Origin: Pyropia yezoensis
Taxonomy: Eukaryota; Rhodophyta; Bangiophyceae; Bangiales; Bangiaceae
Direction: 5' to 3'
DNA: 64,000 nucleotides
NCBI GenBank assembly: GCA_009829735.1
Contig: CM020620.1
Coordinates: 28,180,951-28,244,950, forward strand
Part shown: one piece after another, positions 1 through 9,962 of the stretch
How the letters are laid out: every line of letters begins with the position of its first letter
How positions within the stretch are numbered: the first letter of the stretch is position 1
Notes under the pieces: model-generated
Databases searched by the model: none
The model's input: the letters and a program-made list of their open reading frames with translations, nothing else
Told to the model about the DNA's origin: nothing
Program-made: the position numbers and the translations under genes

Positions 1-1
1 T

Positions 2-1075
2 ATCGACATACTCGGGCCACTTCCGATAACGGAAGAAGGGAACAGGTACATCCTGGTCATGTCTGACCGCTTCACTAAGCTGTCAAGAGCGGCAGCCATC
101 CCGAATGATACGGCATACACGATCATGAACGCAGTGGTTGACCACTGGATCAGTGCATACGGAGTCATGAAGCAACTCCTCTCCGATAACGGAGCGAACC
201 TTACGTCGGCATTCTGCAGTAAGGTCCTGGGCATGTTCGGTATCGAACCACGTCGGGCATCCGACTACCACCCGCAGTCCAACGGGCAGGTGGAGCGGTT
301 CAACCGCACCATCGTCAAGATGCTACAGTGCTACGTGGCAGAGCACACGAACACTTGGGACAGGCTTCTGTCCGTACTCACCCTGGCATACAATGCCAGG
401 CCACATCGGAGTACCAACATCGCCCCACTGGAATGGGTCATGCCACTAGGCGTCGGTAACCTGACGCTGCCGCCAGGCAGGTGCACTCGGTATGATACAC
501 CGAAGGGCCGACCCGCCGAACGCATCCACCTAGCTTGGTTGGCCAAGCTATCGTGGATGATTCCTAAGCTCAAGGGTGCCCTTGACAGAACACAACTTCG
601 ATATAAGAAGAACTTCGACGCCCGACTACGGGTGCGCAACGCAACCCTGGTAACAGGTGACTGGGTCTATATCAGACACCAGAAGTTCCGAGGGAACAAG
701 CTTATGCAACCGGTCAAGGGACCGTACCAGATCCTCCACAGAGATGACCACTCTGTTATCTTACACTCCGATACGGAGATCCAACGCATCAGTATGAATG
801 ATGTCACACCTGCTCCGAAGCCGGAACAGCCTCAGCCGGTACCGGCTGGGTTGCTACATGAAGCTCTTACAACCCACCGGTCGGATGACCCGGTGGGACC
901 GGATGGGATTCCATACCAAGTAGAGAGCGTGGTCGGACACACCGACCCGGACATACCAGGACCCTGGTACGTCAAGGTTATGTGGGTCGGATACGACTCA
1001 CCCACCTGGGAACAGGCGGCAAATATACCCCGCCAACTACTCATGCCTTACATGAGGCGACGACGCCTACTGTAA
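2..1075 (+). CDS. pol: Partial pol: integrase catalytic core and C-terminal chromodomain (copy A)
   Basis: This is the C-terminal part of a Ty3/gypsy polyprotein, open from the window edge to a TAA at 1073-1075. The integrase catalytic triad is complete: Asp in the motif AIDILGPL right at the edge, Asp in LLSDNGAN, and Glu in NGQVERFNRT, 35 residues after the second Asp as in the canonical D,D35E. The last ~53 residues form a chromodomain-like fold (YQVESVVGH, then VKVMWVGYDSPTWE). Chromodomains of this class steer insertion to particular chromatin. The 5' end lies outside the window. The encoded part is the same as the end of the element B pol. Confidence 0.9.
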   Translation: MDILGPLPITEEGNRYILVMSDRFTKLSRAAAIPNDTAYTIMNAVVDHWISAYGVMKQLLSDNGANLTSAFCSKVLGMFGIEPRRASDYHPQSNGQVERFNRTIVKMLQCYVAEHTNTWDRLLSVLTLAYNARPHRSTNIAPLEWVMPLGVGNLTLPPGRCTRYDTPKGRPAERIHLAWLAKLSWMIPKLKGALDRTQLRYKKNFDARLRVRNATLVTGDWVYIRHQKFRGNKLMQPVKGPYQILHRDDHSVILHSDTEIQRISMNDVTPAPKPEQPQPVPAGLLHEALTTHRSDDPVGPDGIPYQVESVVGHTDPDIPGPWYVKVMWVGYDSPTWEQAANIPRQLLMPYMRRRRLL

Positions 1076-1122
1076 CAACCCAACCGACACCGACTTCGGC
1101 TGTTGGGGGGTGAGGCTTATAC

Positions 1123-1241
1123 CTACTAAGTAGGGTGTGACATGGTTACGGCAGACTTAGGTTTCTAAGTCAAATCAGACTTAGGTTTCTAAGTCGAACC
1201 AAGCTTAGGTAACTAAGTAGAGCTAAGCTTAGGTAACTAAG
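1123..1241. repeat. Cluster of short hairpins in the pol 3' region (copy A)
   Basis: Five short inverted repeats stand in tandem between the end of pol and the converging antisense ORF: CTACTAAGTAG, GACTTAGGTTTCTAAGTC twice, then CTTAGGTAACTAAG twice. They are identical in copy A and element B and recur in C. Their position between two converging ORFs suggests a role in 3'-end formation for both transcripts (inference). Confidence 0.75.
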
Positions 1242-1555
1242 TAAAAACCTGAACCTCAATAAGTTAACTTAAAGGTAAAGGCTAACTCCGATAATATCGA
1301 AGTAACTAGGGGGCTTACACGGGAGGATGACCTCCCCAAGCCAAGACACCAAGTGAGGGAGGATAACCTCCCCAAGCATGAACCAACCGGAAGAAGTTGG
1401 ACGGGAGGCAAGGCACCACTGAGCCAGAAGGGGTACTCCCCAGGGCAGCAAACAGAGGCAAGCAATGCCCCCAGCGGGGGATGAGTTTATACTCACTACT
1501 ACCCGGCTACCATAAGGGTTGCCGGGGCCCTCTCCCGCACAAACAATAGCACCCC

Positions 1556-3743
1556 TCAGTGGGTAGACCCACTGCCCGAGGGAGGCCACTCACGCGTAAG
1601 CGCGTAGACCTCCGTGCTCCACCGGTCGGCAACGTCACGACGGTCGACCACCCGAGTTACCTCGGTGCATAGCTGGACGAGGGTGCTGCGGCCAGCCTCC
1701 ACGTCCTCCAGAGCTTTCTGGAGGCGGTCCAGCACGCCACCGAAGCAACGCGCTGACCCAACCAGCGCAGCACCTGGGGGGATATCCCCCCAGCTAACAG
1801 AGAGACCCCCACGCATGGCGCGGGTAACAAGGGCGTCAACGCCCTCATACCAGAGACGGGGACCCCCGTCATGTAGGACAGGGGCGGGAGGTGACACTGG
1901 CGCAGCCAGAGGAGCCATAGGAGCCGACACGGCTACCACCGGGAGCCGGTGGCACCTGATACGAGGCCCGGTAGGACCCTACCGAAGGGGCTCCACCGTA
2001 ACCACGGCGGTACTCCGCCCGACGACGGGACACCTCACGCTCCCCACCCACAGAGCCCCACTCTCGGGGACGACGGCCAAACCGCCGCCGGCATCGGGTT
2101 ACCGAACCACGGAGCAAGGACCTGAAGAGGGTCATGGATAACCATGGGAATACCCAGGTCAGGAACGGCCTCGGTGGACGCCCACCCATGGCAACTAGGC
2201 TCACCCGGCTGAGTACGCCGGACACGCAACGAGTGACGAGGCAAGGGGGAAGCCCCAGCCTGCGGGTCCCGGTACGGGGGAAGGGCCAACACCCCAGCCC
2301 AGTTCACGGCATCGTGAACAGCCAGCAGGGCTTCGAACTCCCGGGCCAACCCGGTCTTGGCAGCTATCAGATCCACGCCCAACTGCGCGATGTGCCGACG
2401 GACACCCGTCGGAAGATGAAACAGACGACCCTGCCGGCGGACGGACAGCAAGAAGGATGAAGCCTGCCCGAGGGTAACCTCAAGGGTGAAGGTACCCTGC
2501 AACGGGTGGACCGGCCGGGAGGCCAACACACTCCCGAAGTATCGGAGGCAGGAGCCGGTGTCAAACCGGAAAGCAGGGGCGGGTTCCCACCCCTCCTGTC
2601 ATAGCGGCGGGCGCACGGGAGTGTATACCGGAGCACGACCGTTGCCGGTCTGCAACGCACACGTTATATCCGTGCGGAACGCATCCGCCATGACACCATG
2701 GTTACGTCGCCAACTCGACGCCGACTTCAACCCCGCCATGGGCGGGTAGGGAGCAGCCAACGACAGATACGGGGGTACCCCCGGGTAGTAGTCAAAGTCG
2801 GGATACCGACCGGTACGGCTCACCGTCTCCCCAAACGCAACCGGCTCCGCCGCCGCCGCAATCCCCCGAGCACTAGCCGGGTAGTCAATCTCCCGCGGCA
2901 ACGCGGGGGCAATCAAGTCGCATACCCCGAAGTTGGGGTCGAGGTAGACCTCACCCCGTCCCACCCGGGTGCGCCAGAGCTGCGCATGCCGGTCGTCCGG
3001 CTGACTCAGGATCCAATGGTGTTCCACCCGGACCGCGTTCGGCTGGTTGACCAGCCGCACCAACTCCCGCTCCCAGCACGGGTCCACCTTGACGCGCCGG
3101 GAGGATTCTCCACGGGGATGCACCAGGTGGAAGTCCACCCGCATCCGCCCATCGGACTCCATCGACTCTTGCACCGTGAGGCCTCGAACCCGAGCCACCA
3201 AGTCGGACACCGACATGGCGGGTTGACCCGCCGCCACGGCGACGCCGCCACCCAACGGGGCAACCCGGGCAGGACCAGGAAGAATCGGGGGCGCCGGGGG
3301 ACGCACCACCGGCAGAGGGCCGACGTCGGAGATGGACGAGGCCGAGGAGGAAGAAGAAGGGCGGGCGCCCGCCCGGAGTAACTCCCGGTGTCAACCGCCA
3401 TGGGAGAAGGAGCGTCTTGACCGCTCGACACCCGCGGCACCGCAGGTACGGCACCGGCGCCGGCACCACCCGTCGGCGTAGCCCCCGCCTCGGAAGGGGA
3501 AGGCACTTGGACAGCCTCCGGAGCCGGAGCCCCGGCCGTGCGGACACCCGCACCGTCTTGACCCGCCGCACCGGGTGTCGCACCGCCACCACCACCCGCG
3601 TCAACGTCGGGACCGCCTCGAGGAGTCACCGCCCGGACACCCGGACCACCTTGACCAGCCGGAGTCGGCTGCGGGTCGCGACCTCCGCCGCAGGGCGGAC
3701 CATCTTGAGGTACCTGCGGTGAGCCGGCACCGGCACCAGGCCC
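1556..3743 (-). pseudogene. Antisense accessory ORF, copy A (frameshifted, N-terminus lost at gap)
   Basis: This is the copy of the family 1 antisense ORF in element A; the intact version is at 16396-18765. It reads on the minus strand, converging on pol. Three single-base indels in short homopolymers break the frame that is continuous in B, and the in-frame TGA at about 2598-2600 is shared with B. The N-terminal acidic segment is missing because the copy ends at the assembly gap. The indels may be consensus errors rather than biology, because the rest of the copy is virtually identical to B. Confidence 0.8.
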
Positions 3744-4243
3744 NNNNNNNNNNNNNNNNNNNNNNNNNNNNNNNNNNNNNNNNNNNNNNNNNNNNNNNNN
3801 NNNNNNNNNNNNNNNNNNNNNNNNNNNNNNNNNNNNNNNNNNNNNNNNNNNNNNNNNNNNNNNNNNNNNNNNNNNNNNNNNNNNNNNNNNNNNNNNNNNN
3901 NNNNNNNNNNNNNNNNNNNNNNNNNNNNNNNNNNNNNNNNNNNNNNNNNNNNNNNNNNNNNNNNNNNNNNNNNNNNNNNNNNNNNNNNNNNNNNNNNNNN
4001 NNNNNNNNNNNNNNNNNNNNNNNNNNNNNNNNNNNNNNNNNNNNNNNNNNNNNNNNNNNNNNNNNNNNNNNNNNNNNNNNNNNNNNNNNNNNNNNNNNNN
4101 NNNNNNNNNNNNNNNNNNNNNNNNNNNNNNNNNNNNNNNNNNNNNNNNNNNNNNNNNNNNNNNNNNNNNNNNNNNNNNNNNNNNNNNNNNNNNNNNNNNN
4201 NNNNNNNNNNNNNNNNNNNNNNNNNNNNNNNNNNNNNNNNNNN
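3744..4243. other. Assembly gap of exactly 500 N
   Basis: The run of N is exactly 500 long, the same as the second gap at 49208-49707, so the length is a placeholder and not a measurement. The missing DNA should include at least the rest of the copy A antisense ORF, an LTR, the B 5' LTR and leader, and the first ~376 codons of the B gag. Confidence 0.99.
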
Positions 4244-5307
4244 GGGATATTGAAGGAGCTGCTGAGAGCAGCTAACCTCAGTGAGGACAAGTGCGAGGAC
4301 CACTATCGGGCCCTTTCGCACTGCCACCGCCCAGTCCTGGGAGGATGAGGAGATGTTTGGACGCCGGATCCAAGAGCACGACTACGAGCTGGGGAAGCTC
4401 CTCGGAGAAGGGGAGCTACGGGCCATCCTGTTTCGCAGGAGTACCCAACTACGTGCGGATATCCGCACGGGGCGCCAACACGGCACGGACGAACTTCAGT
4501 CGACTGATGCATATGTGCAAGTCCCTAGGGGACGCCTACCGGGTTCTACACCCGGAGTGTGCCTTGGCCCCGAAGGCCCAAGGGTGAGGGAGGCAAGCCC
4601 AGTCTTACCCCCCGGTACCGAGGCAAGAGAAGGTGGAACGTAAGGCCGCACCAGTACTGGTGGCGACCGAACATACCCCTATTGGTGAGGGTGACCCTCT
4701 AGTCGACCAACAGGGCCACCTGTTGCTGCTACCGGCGACGCCGGTGATTGATGAACATGGTACGGTAGCGTACATCGCCCCGGCTGGAACCCAGTCCAGG
4801 TCAACGATGGAACGGGACGGCGCGTCCGTATGTGCGGACTACGGGGTACTCCCCGGTGACGGGTAACCCTCACCAACCCTTGCCAACATGGGCGGTGCGC
4901 ACGGAGGCACCCCCGCAGATTGCGGGCCGACCCAACCGGTTGGGGGAGTCCATGTTCCGGTTGACCCAAGGACCCAAGGCCTACCAGGGAGCAGGCACTC
5001 GGGCGCCCGAGGGAGGCAACCGTAGCTACGGGGCTACCCGATGCGACCTCAAGGGGGGACCGGCACGTCCGGGTGTATGTTGTGTGGGGATCCCCAGCAC
5101 TGGGTGTCTTCCTGCCCACTCATCCCCGAGGAGTCTCGGCGGGCAGCGGCGCAACGCAAGGCATCCTCCGGGGGGTATCCCGCCCGAGCACCCGGACCCG
5201 CACCGGGTAGGCAGCCAGCTCCAGGTGGAGTACTGGCCGTCGAGGGGGCACCTCCTCAGCCGGATGTCCCGGCGGACAGCACCCTACCAAGGGCGGGAAA
5301 CGAGTAA
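4244..5307 (+). pseudogene. gag: gag of element B, 5'-truncated by gap and frameshifted
   Basis: It matches the intact gag of element C from about residue 376 onward, but the matching segments jump between frames at least four times (near 4320, 4430, 4570-4630, 4815 and 5035). The nucleocapsid zinc knuckle is still readable at about 5074-5115 as C-x2-C-x4-H-x4-C (CMLCGDPQHWVSSC). The frame carrying the knuckle ends at TAA 5305-5307, just before pol. Pol directly downstream is open for 1388 codons, so the indels cluster beside the assembly gap. They may be low-quality consensus rather than decay. Confidence 0.8.
5295..5301 (+). promoter_or_regulatory. Candidate -1 ribosomal frameshift site GGGAAAC at the gag/pol junction
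   Basis: The heptamer reads G GGA AAC in the gag frame, which is the canonical X XXY YYZ form for -1 slippage. It is followed by GAG and the gag stop TAA (5305-5307). Moving back one base puts the ribosome exactly in the pol frame, which is open from 5211 (after a TAG at 5208-5210) through 9482. Element C has GGGAACC at the same place, a weaker match. Confidence 0.5.
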
Positions 5308-5315
5308 GAGGAAGG

Positions 5316-8300
5316 ATGACCGGGGGGCGCTGGGGTCACCCAAGCAAGCCACCCCGGAGTACCGCGGGGAAAGCCCCACGGAGAGCGCGGTTGAGCCGAC
5401 GCCGCATCAACCCCCGGGTACACCTTCCGGCCCCGACGACACGGCGTCAGGGGATTGATGACCAACCTCCAAGGTTGGGAGGAGAGGACGGGACGCCCCG
5501 TCACGTTGAACCAGACAAGGGTCCTGTTCAGGATGCCCGAGCTACACCGGATATCGGTGTAGGACATGTGTTGTTTACCTTGGGGAACTTCAAGGTATCA
5601 GCCACCCTGGGGGTTGACCCCCAGTCGACACGATCGTACTACCCTGTACTGGATACAGGGGCTGGACCCAACCTTATCCGGAAGGATACCCTCCCGGACA
5701 AGTGGCTTCCACGAGTCAGAGTGACTCGGGGACCCACCATCAAGGACGCGAATGGTCGACTCATTCGTACGACCGCAGCGATGTCGCTGCAGGTTACCAT
5801 CGGGGATCTCACCACGGAAGTTGACTTCCTGGTATGTGAAACGCTATCGGTGCCCTGCATACTGGGGTGCACCTTCATCAACGTTCACGTTGATGCAATC
5901 CGGCCAGGCCGGAGGACCGTCGAGCTTCAAGAAGCCGACGGGACGAAGCGAGGACACACGGCTATCGTCAGGGACCTGACGCTACAAGGAAGCCACGTTA
6001 ACGTGGCTGAGGTGTACGCAAGCGTCGAGCCGAAGACACTTCGGTTGGCCAAGCGAACTCGCTTTGAGCCGTTGTCAGAGACAGTCCTCCCGGTTAACTG
6101 CGACCTCGCAGGCATCTGCAGAGTCCAGTCCAACCTACGGACGTACAAGCGCCACGGGTTGACCATGGCCAACGGTCTCATAGACCTCCCAGCAGGAGGG
6201 TCGTCCCTCCTAGTGATGGCGAACTACCGCCGTAAGGCAGTCACCCTCCCGAAGGGAACTATCCTCGGGATTGCCGAACTCTACGAAGGAGATATCCTTA
6301 CCCCTGATAAGGAAGGTCAAGTGGAACCACTTGAAGTACTGGCGGTCGCCGAGACCACCGAGCGACAGCAACCCGATGACGGGAAGCCTAACCCATCGGC
6401 GGCTCCGGCGGACCTGCCGCCAAAGGACCAAGAGGCCTTGAAGGCACTGGCCGAGGCTGACCTCGACCACCTTCCCCCTTCGGTAGCCGAAGGGGTACGA
6501 CGGATGCTAAGAAAGCATGACGTTATGTGGACAGGCGGGGCCTTGGGGACCATTGGGGCAACCCAACATCGTATAGACCTGGTACCAGGCGCACGACCCG
6601 CCCGCTCACAACCGCACCGAGCGGGACCTATGCAACGAGAGATCGTTGATGGAGAAGTGAAGAGGATGAGTGAAGCTAAGGTGATCCGACCTTCGATGTC
6701 GGAATGGGGTGCCCCAGTCGTTATTGTGCCGAAGAAGGATCAAACCCCTCGGTTTTGCATCGATTATCGACGCCTCAACTTGGTTACCAAGAAGGACTCA
6801 TACCCTTTACCAAGGATGGATGAATGCATCGACTCCCTGGGGGAAGCTACGGTGTTTACCACCATCGACTGCAATGCCGGATACTGGCAGATCCCGGTGG
6901 CGGACGAGGATATCCCCAAGACGGCATTCGTCTGTCACAGTGGAGTGTACGAGTTCCTAAGGATGCCCTTCGGATTGTCCAACGCCCCCGCTACATTCCA
7001 GCGGGCTATCGACATCATACTGTCTGGGGTGAAGTGGCGTAACTGCCTAGTGTACCTCGATGACGTCATCGTCTTCTCACGTAACATGGATGACCATGTA
7101 CAACATGTTGACGAGGTACTCACCCTCTTGAGGAACGCCGGGGTAACCCTGCGTCTGAAGAAGTGCACCTTCTTCCAACAGACGGTCGAATATCTGGGCC
7201 ACCAGATAACCCCTGGTAAACTAGGGGTACTCGAAGCCAATACCCGGGCACTCCGGGATGCCCGGTTCCCTAACACCCAGACGCAGCTCAAGAGCTTCCT
7301 GGGAATGTGCAATGTATACCGACGGTTCGTCAAGGACTTCGCTCGGATAGCTAAACCGTTAACGGTTCTTACGAGCAGTACCTTACCCAAGGTACTCCAA
7401 CCCCCTTCGCCTAGCGAAGAGGAGGCATTCGAGTCGCTGAAGCGAGCCCTACTAGCCCCACCCGTCCTTGCGTTACCGCATAGACGGGGTACCTTCGTCA
7501 TCGATGTCGATGCGTGTGATACACAAGTGGGATGCACCCTGTTACAGGGAGAGATGTTGATCGGTACCGATAACGTTATCCCGGACCTACGTCCGGTAGG
7601 GTACTTCAGCCGGACACTCAACCCGGCTGAGCGGAACTATAGTGCCACCGAGCGTGAATGCCTCGGAGTTATATGGGCAGTGCAACTGCTCCGTCCATAC
7701 CTGGAGGGCTCCAGGTTCATCGTGAGGTCCGACCACGAACCCCTACGATGGCTCCTCAACCTTGGTGACAAGGATTCCGATAGCCATGGGAGGCTAGCCC
7801 GATGGAGGCTAAAGATGGCCGAGCACGACTACCGCACGGTGTATAAGGCTGGGTCAACCCACCACCTCGGAGACGCGTTGTCTCGACTCGACACCCCGAG
7901 CGGGGATACCCGCCCGGTGGACGAGGACATCCCGGTAGTACCGGTGTGCATGGTGGGTAATGCTACCCAGGGTATGGCTGACCATACCATGGCACACCTT
8001 GCGTGCCCATTGACCCTCGCGGACTTCCGCGAGGCACAGGCCAACGACGATGACTGTAGACGTCATCGTGCTAACCTCCTGGCCGGTACGGCCGGCATCT
8101 TCTCCGAGAACGAAGACGGACTCATATACCGGCGGGCACCCGCCGATGGACGACATCAAGTCGTGGTTCCCGTGTCCTTACGACAAGCCGTCATGAAACG
8201 AGAACATGAGAACCCTACAGCCGGACACCCGGGGGGTTCACGTATGTTCGCAGCAATGCGAAGGTTCTTCTACTGGCCAGCAATGGCCGTCGACGTGGTC

Positions 8301-9482
8301 GACCACGTAAGGGGATGCCACCCCTGTGCACGTAACCGCATGAGTCTACATAGGCAGGCGTCTGCCATGAAGCTATTCCCACCTGATGGGCCCAACGAAC
8401 AAGTCGCTATCGACATACTCGGGCCACTTCCGATAACGGAAGAAGGGAACAGGTACATCCTGGTCATGTCTGACCGCTTCACTAAGCTGTCAAGAGCGGC
8501 AGCCATCCCGAATGATACGGCATACACGATCATGAACGCAGTGGTTGACCACTGGATCAGTGCATACGGAGTCATGAAGCAACTCCTCTCCGATAACGGA
8601 GCGAACCTTACGTCGGCATTCTGCAGTAAGGTCCTGGGCATGTTCGGTATCGAACCACGTCGGGCATCCGACTACCACCCGCAGTCCAACGGGCAGGTGG
8701 AGCGGTTCAACCGCACCATCGTCAAGATGCTACAGTGCTACGTGGCAGAGCACACGAACACTTGGGACAGGCTTCTGTCCGTACTCACCCTGGCATACAA
8801 TGCCAGGCCACATCGGAGTACCAACATCGCCCCACTGGAATGGGTCATGCCACTAGGCGTCGGTAACCTGACGCTGCCGCCAGGCAGGTGCACTCGGTAT
8901 GATACACCGAAGGGCCGACCCGCCGAACGCATCCACCTAGCTTGGTTGGCCAAGCTATCGTGGATGATTCCTAAGCTCAAGGGTGCCCTTGACAGAACAC
9001 AACTTCGATATAAGAAGAACTTCGACGCCCGACTACGGGTGCGCAACGCAACCCTGGTAACAGGTGACTGGGTCTATATCAGACACCAGAAGTTCCGAGG
9101 GAACAAGCTTATGCAACCGGTCAAGGGACCGTACCAGATCCTCCACAGAGATGACCACTCTGTTATCTTACACTCCGATACGGAGATCCAACGCATCAGT
9201 ATGAATGATGTCACACCTGCTCCGAAGCCGGAACAGCCTCAGCCGGTACCGGCTGGGTTGCTACATGAAGCTCTTACAACCCACCGGTCGGATGACCCGG
9301 TGGGACCGGATGGGATTCCATACCAAGTAGAGAGCGTGGTCGGACACACCGACCCGGACATACCAGGACCCTGGTACGTCAAGGTTATGTGGGTCGGATA
9401 CGACTCACCCACCTGGGAACAGGCGGCAAATATACCCCGCCAACTACTCATGCCTTACATGAGGCGACGACGCCTACTGTAA
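5316..9482 (+). CDS. pol: pol polyprotein of element B: protease, RT, RNase H, integrase, chromodomain
   Basis: The ORF has 1388 residues from the first ATG, 8 nt after the gag stop. The frame is open from 5211, so the protein is probably made as a gag-pol fusion. Domains in order: aspartic protease with DTGA at residues 113-116; reverse transcriptase with YLDD at about 580-583; RNase H with acidic residues in DVDACD (about 730-735), ATEREC, RSDHEP and LGDALS; integrase zinc finger (H-x-H then CHPC); integrase core with Asp 1033, Asp 1093 and Glu 1129 (D,D35E); C-terminal chromodomain from about 1336 (VKVMWVGYDSPTWE). The order RT-RNase H-integrase is that of Ty3/gypsy. No internal stop is present, so this copy looks coding-competent for pol, unlike the copy in C. 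Confidence 0.95.
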   Translation: MTGGRWGHPSKPPRSTAGKAPRRARLSRRRINPRVHLPAPTTRRQGIDDQPPRLGGEDGTPRHVEPDKGPVQDARATPDIGVGHVLFTLGNFKVSATLGVDPQSTRSYYPVLDTGAGPNLIRKDTLPDKWLPRVRVTRGPTIKDANGRLIRTTAAMSLQVTIGDLTTEVDFLVCETLSVPCILGCTFINVHVDAIRPGRRTVELQEADGTKRGHTAIVRDLTLQGSHVNVAEVYASVEPKTLRLAKRTRFEPLSETVLPVNCDLAGICRVQSNLRTYKRHGLTMANGLIDLPAGGSSLLVMANYRRKAVTLPKGTILGIAELYEGDILTPDKEGQVEPLEVLAVAETTERQQPDDGKPNPSAAPADLPPKDQEALKALAEADLDHLPPSVAEGVRRMLRKHDVMWTGGALGTIGATQHRIDLVPGARPARSQPHRAGPMQREIVDGEVKRMSEAKVIRPSMSEWGAPVVIVPKKDQTPRFCIDYRRLNLVTKKDSYPLPRMDECIDSLGEATVFTTIDCNAGYWQIPVADEDIPKTAFVCHSGVYEFLRMPFGLSNAPATFQRAIDIILSGVKWRNCLVYLDDVIVFSRNMDDHVQHVDEVLTLLRNAGVTLRLKKCTFFQQTVEYLGHQITPGKLGVLEANTRALRDARFPNTQTQLKSFLGMCNVYRRFVKDFARIAKPLTVLTSSTLPKVLQPPSPSEEEAFESLKRALLAPPVLALPHRRGTFVIDVDACDTQVGCTLLQGEMLIGTDNVIPDLRPVGYFSRTLNPAERNYSATERECLGVIWAVQLLRPYLEGSRFIVRSDHEPLRWLLNLGDKDSDSHGRLARWRLKMAEHDYRTVYKAGSTHHLGDALSRLDTPSGDTRPVDEDIPVVPVCMVGNATQGMADHTMAHLACPLTLADFREAQANDDDCRRHRANLLAGTAGIFSENEDGLIYRRAPADGRHQVVVPVSLRQAVMKREHENPTAGHPGGSRMFAAMRRFFYWPAMAVDVVDHVRGCHPCARNRMSLHRQASAMKLFPPDGPNEQVAIDILGPLPITEEGNRYILVMSDRFTKLSRAAAIPNDTAYTIMNAVVDHWISAYGVMKQLLSDNGANLTSAFCSKVLGMFGIEPRRASDYHPQSNGQVERFNRTIVKMLQCYVAEHTNTWDRLLSVLTLAYNARPHRSTNIAPLEWVMPLGVGNLTLPPGRCTRYDTPKGRPAERIHLAWLAKLSWMIPKLKGALDRTQLRYKKNFDARLRVRNATLVTGDWVYIRHQKFRGNKLMQPVKGPYQILHRDDHSVILHSDTEIQRISMNDVTPAPKPEQPQPVPAGLLHEALTTHRSDDPVGPDGIPYQVESVVGHTDPDIPGPWYVKVMWVGYDSPTWEQAANIPRQLLMPYMRRRRLL

Positions 9483-9529
9483 CAACCCAACCGACACCGA
9501 CTTCGGCTGTTGGGGGGTGAGGCTTATAC

Positions 9530-9648
9530 CTACTAAGTAGGGTGTGACATGGTTACGGCAGACTTAGGTTTCTAAGTCAAATCAGACTTAGGTTTCTAAG
9601 TCGAACCAAGCTTAGGTAACTAAGTAGAGCTAAGCTTAGGTAACTAAG
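9530..9648. repeat. Cluster of short hairpins between converging pol and antisense ORF (B)
   Basis: The cluster holds CTACTAAGTAG (9530-9540), GACTTAGGTTTCTAAGTC at 9561-9578 and 9585-9602, and CTTAGGTAACTAAG at 9611-9624 and 9635-9648. Each unit folds on itself. The arms keep the CTTAG/CTAAG core while the loop alternates between GTTT and GTAA. The cluster lies in the 480-bp interval separating the two converging stop codons. Confidence 0.75.
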
Positions 9649-9962
9649 TAAAAACCTGAACCTCAATAAGTTAACTTAAAGGTAAAGGCTAACTCCGATA
9701 ATATCGAAGTAACTAGGGGGCTTACACGGGAGGATGACCTCCCCAAGCCAAGACACCAAGTGAGGGAGGATAACCTCCCCAAGCATGAACCAACCGGAAG
9801 AAGTTGGACGGGAGGCAAGGCACCACTGAGCCAGAAGGGGTACTCCCCAGGGCAGCAAACAGAGGCAAGCAATGCCCCCAGCGGGGGATGAGTTTATACT
9901 CACTACTACCCGGCTACCATAAGGGTTGCCGGGGCCCTCTCCCGCACAAACAATAGCACCCC

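Larger units (their letters stand above)
1..3743 (+). mobile_element. Family 1 Ty3/gypsy retrotransposon, partial copy A (3' part)
   Basis: The sequence runs from inside the integrase through the end of pol, the 3' non-coding region and most of the antisense ORF, then stops at a 500-N gap. It matches 8408-12149 of element B almost base for base. The differences I saw are three 1-bp indels (near 1949, 2087 and 3318) and two substitutions (near 3435 and 3607). It shares with B the same in-frame TGA in the antisense ORF. The LTR that should follow lies in or beyond the gap. This is either a tandem or second insertion, or an assembly duplicate of B. Confidence 0.9.

Noticed and set aside
9530..9648. 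Regularly spaced short palindromes as a CRISPR-like array
   Set aside because: The repeats are far too short, the spacers are 6-12 bp, and the context is a eukaryotic retrotransposon UTR.
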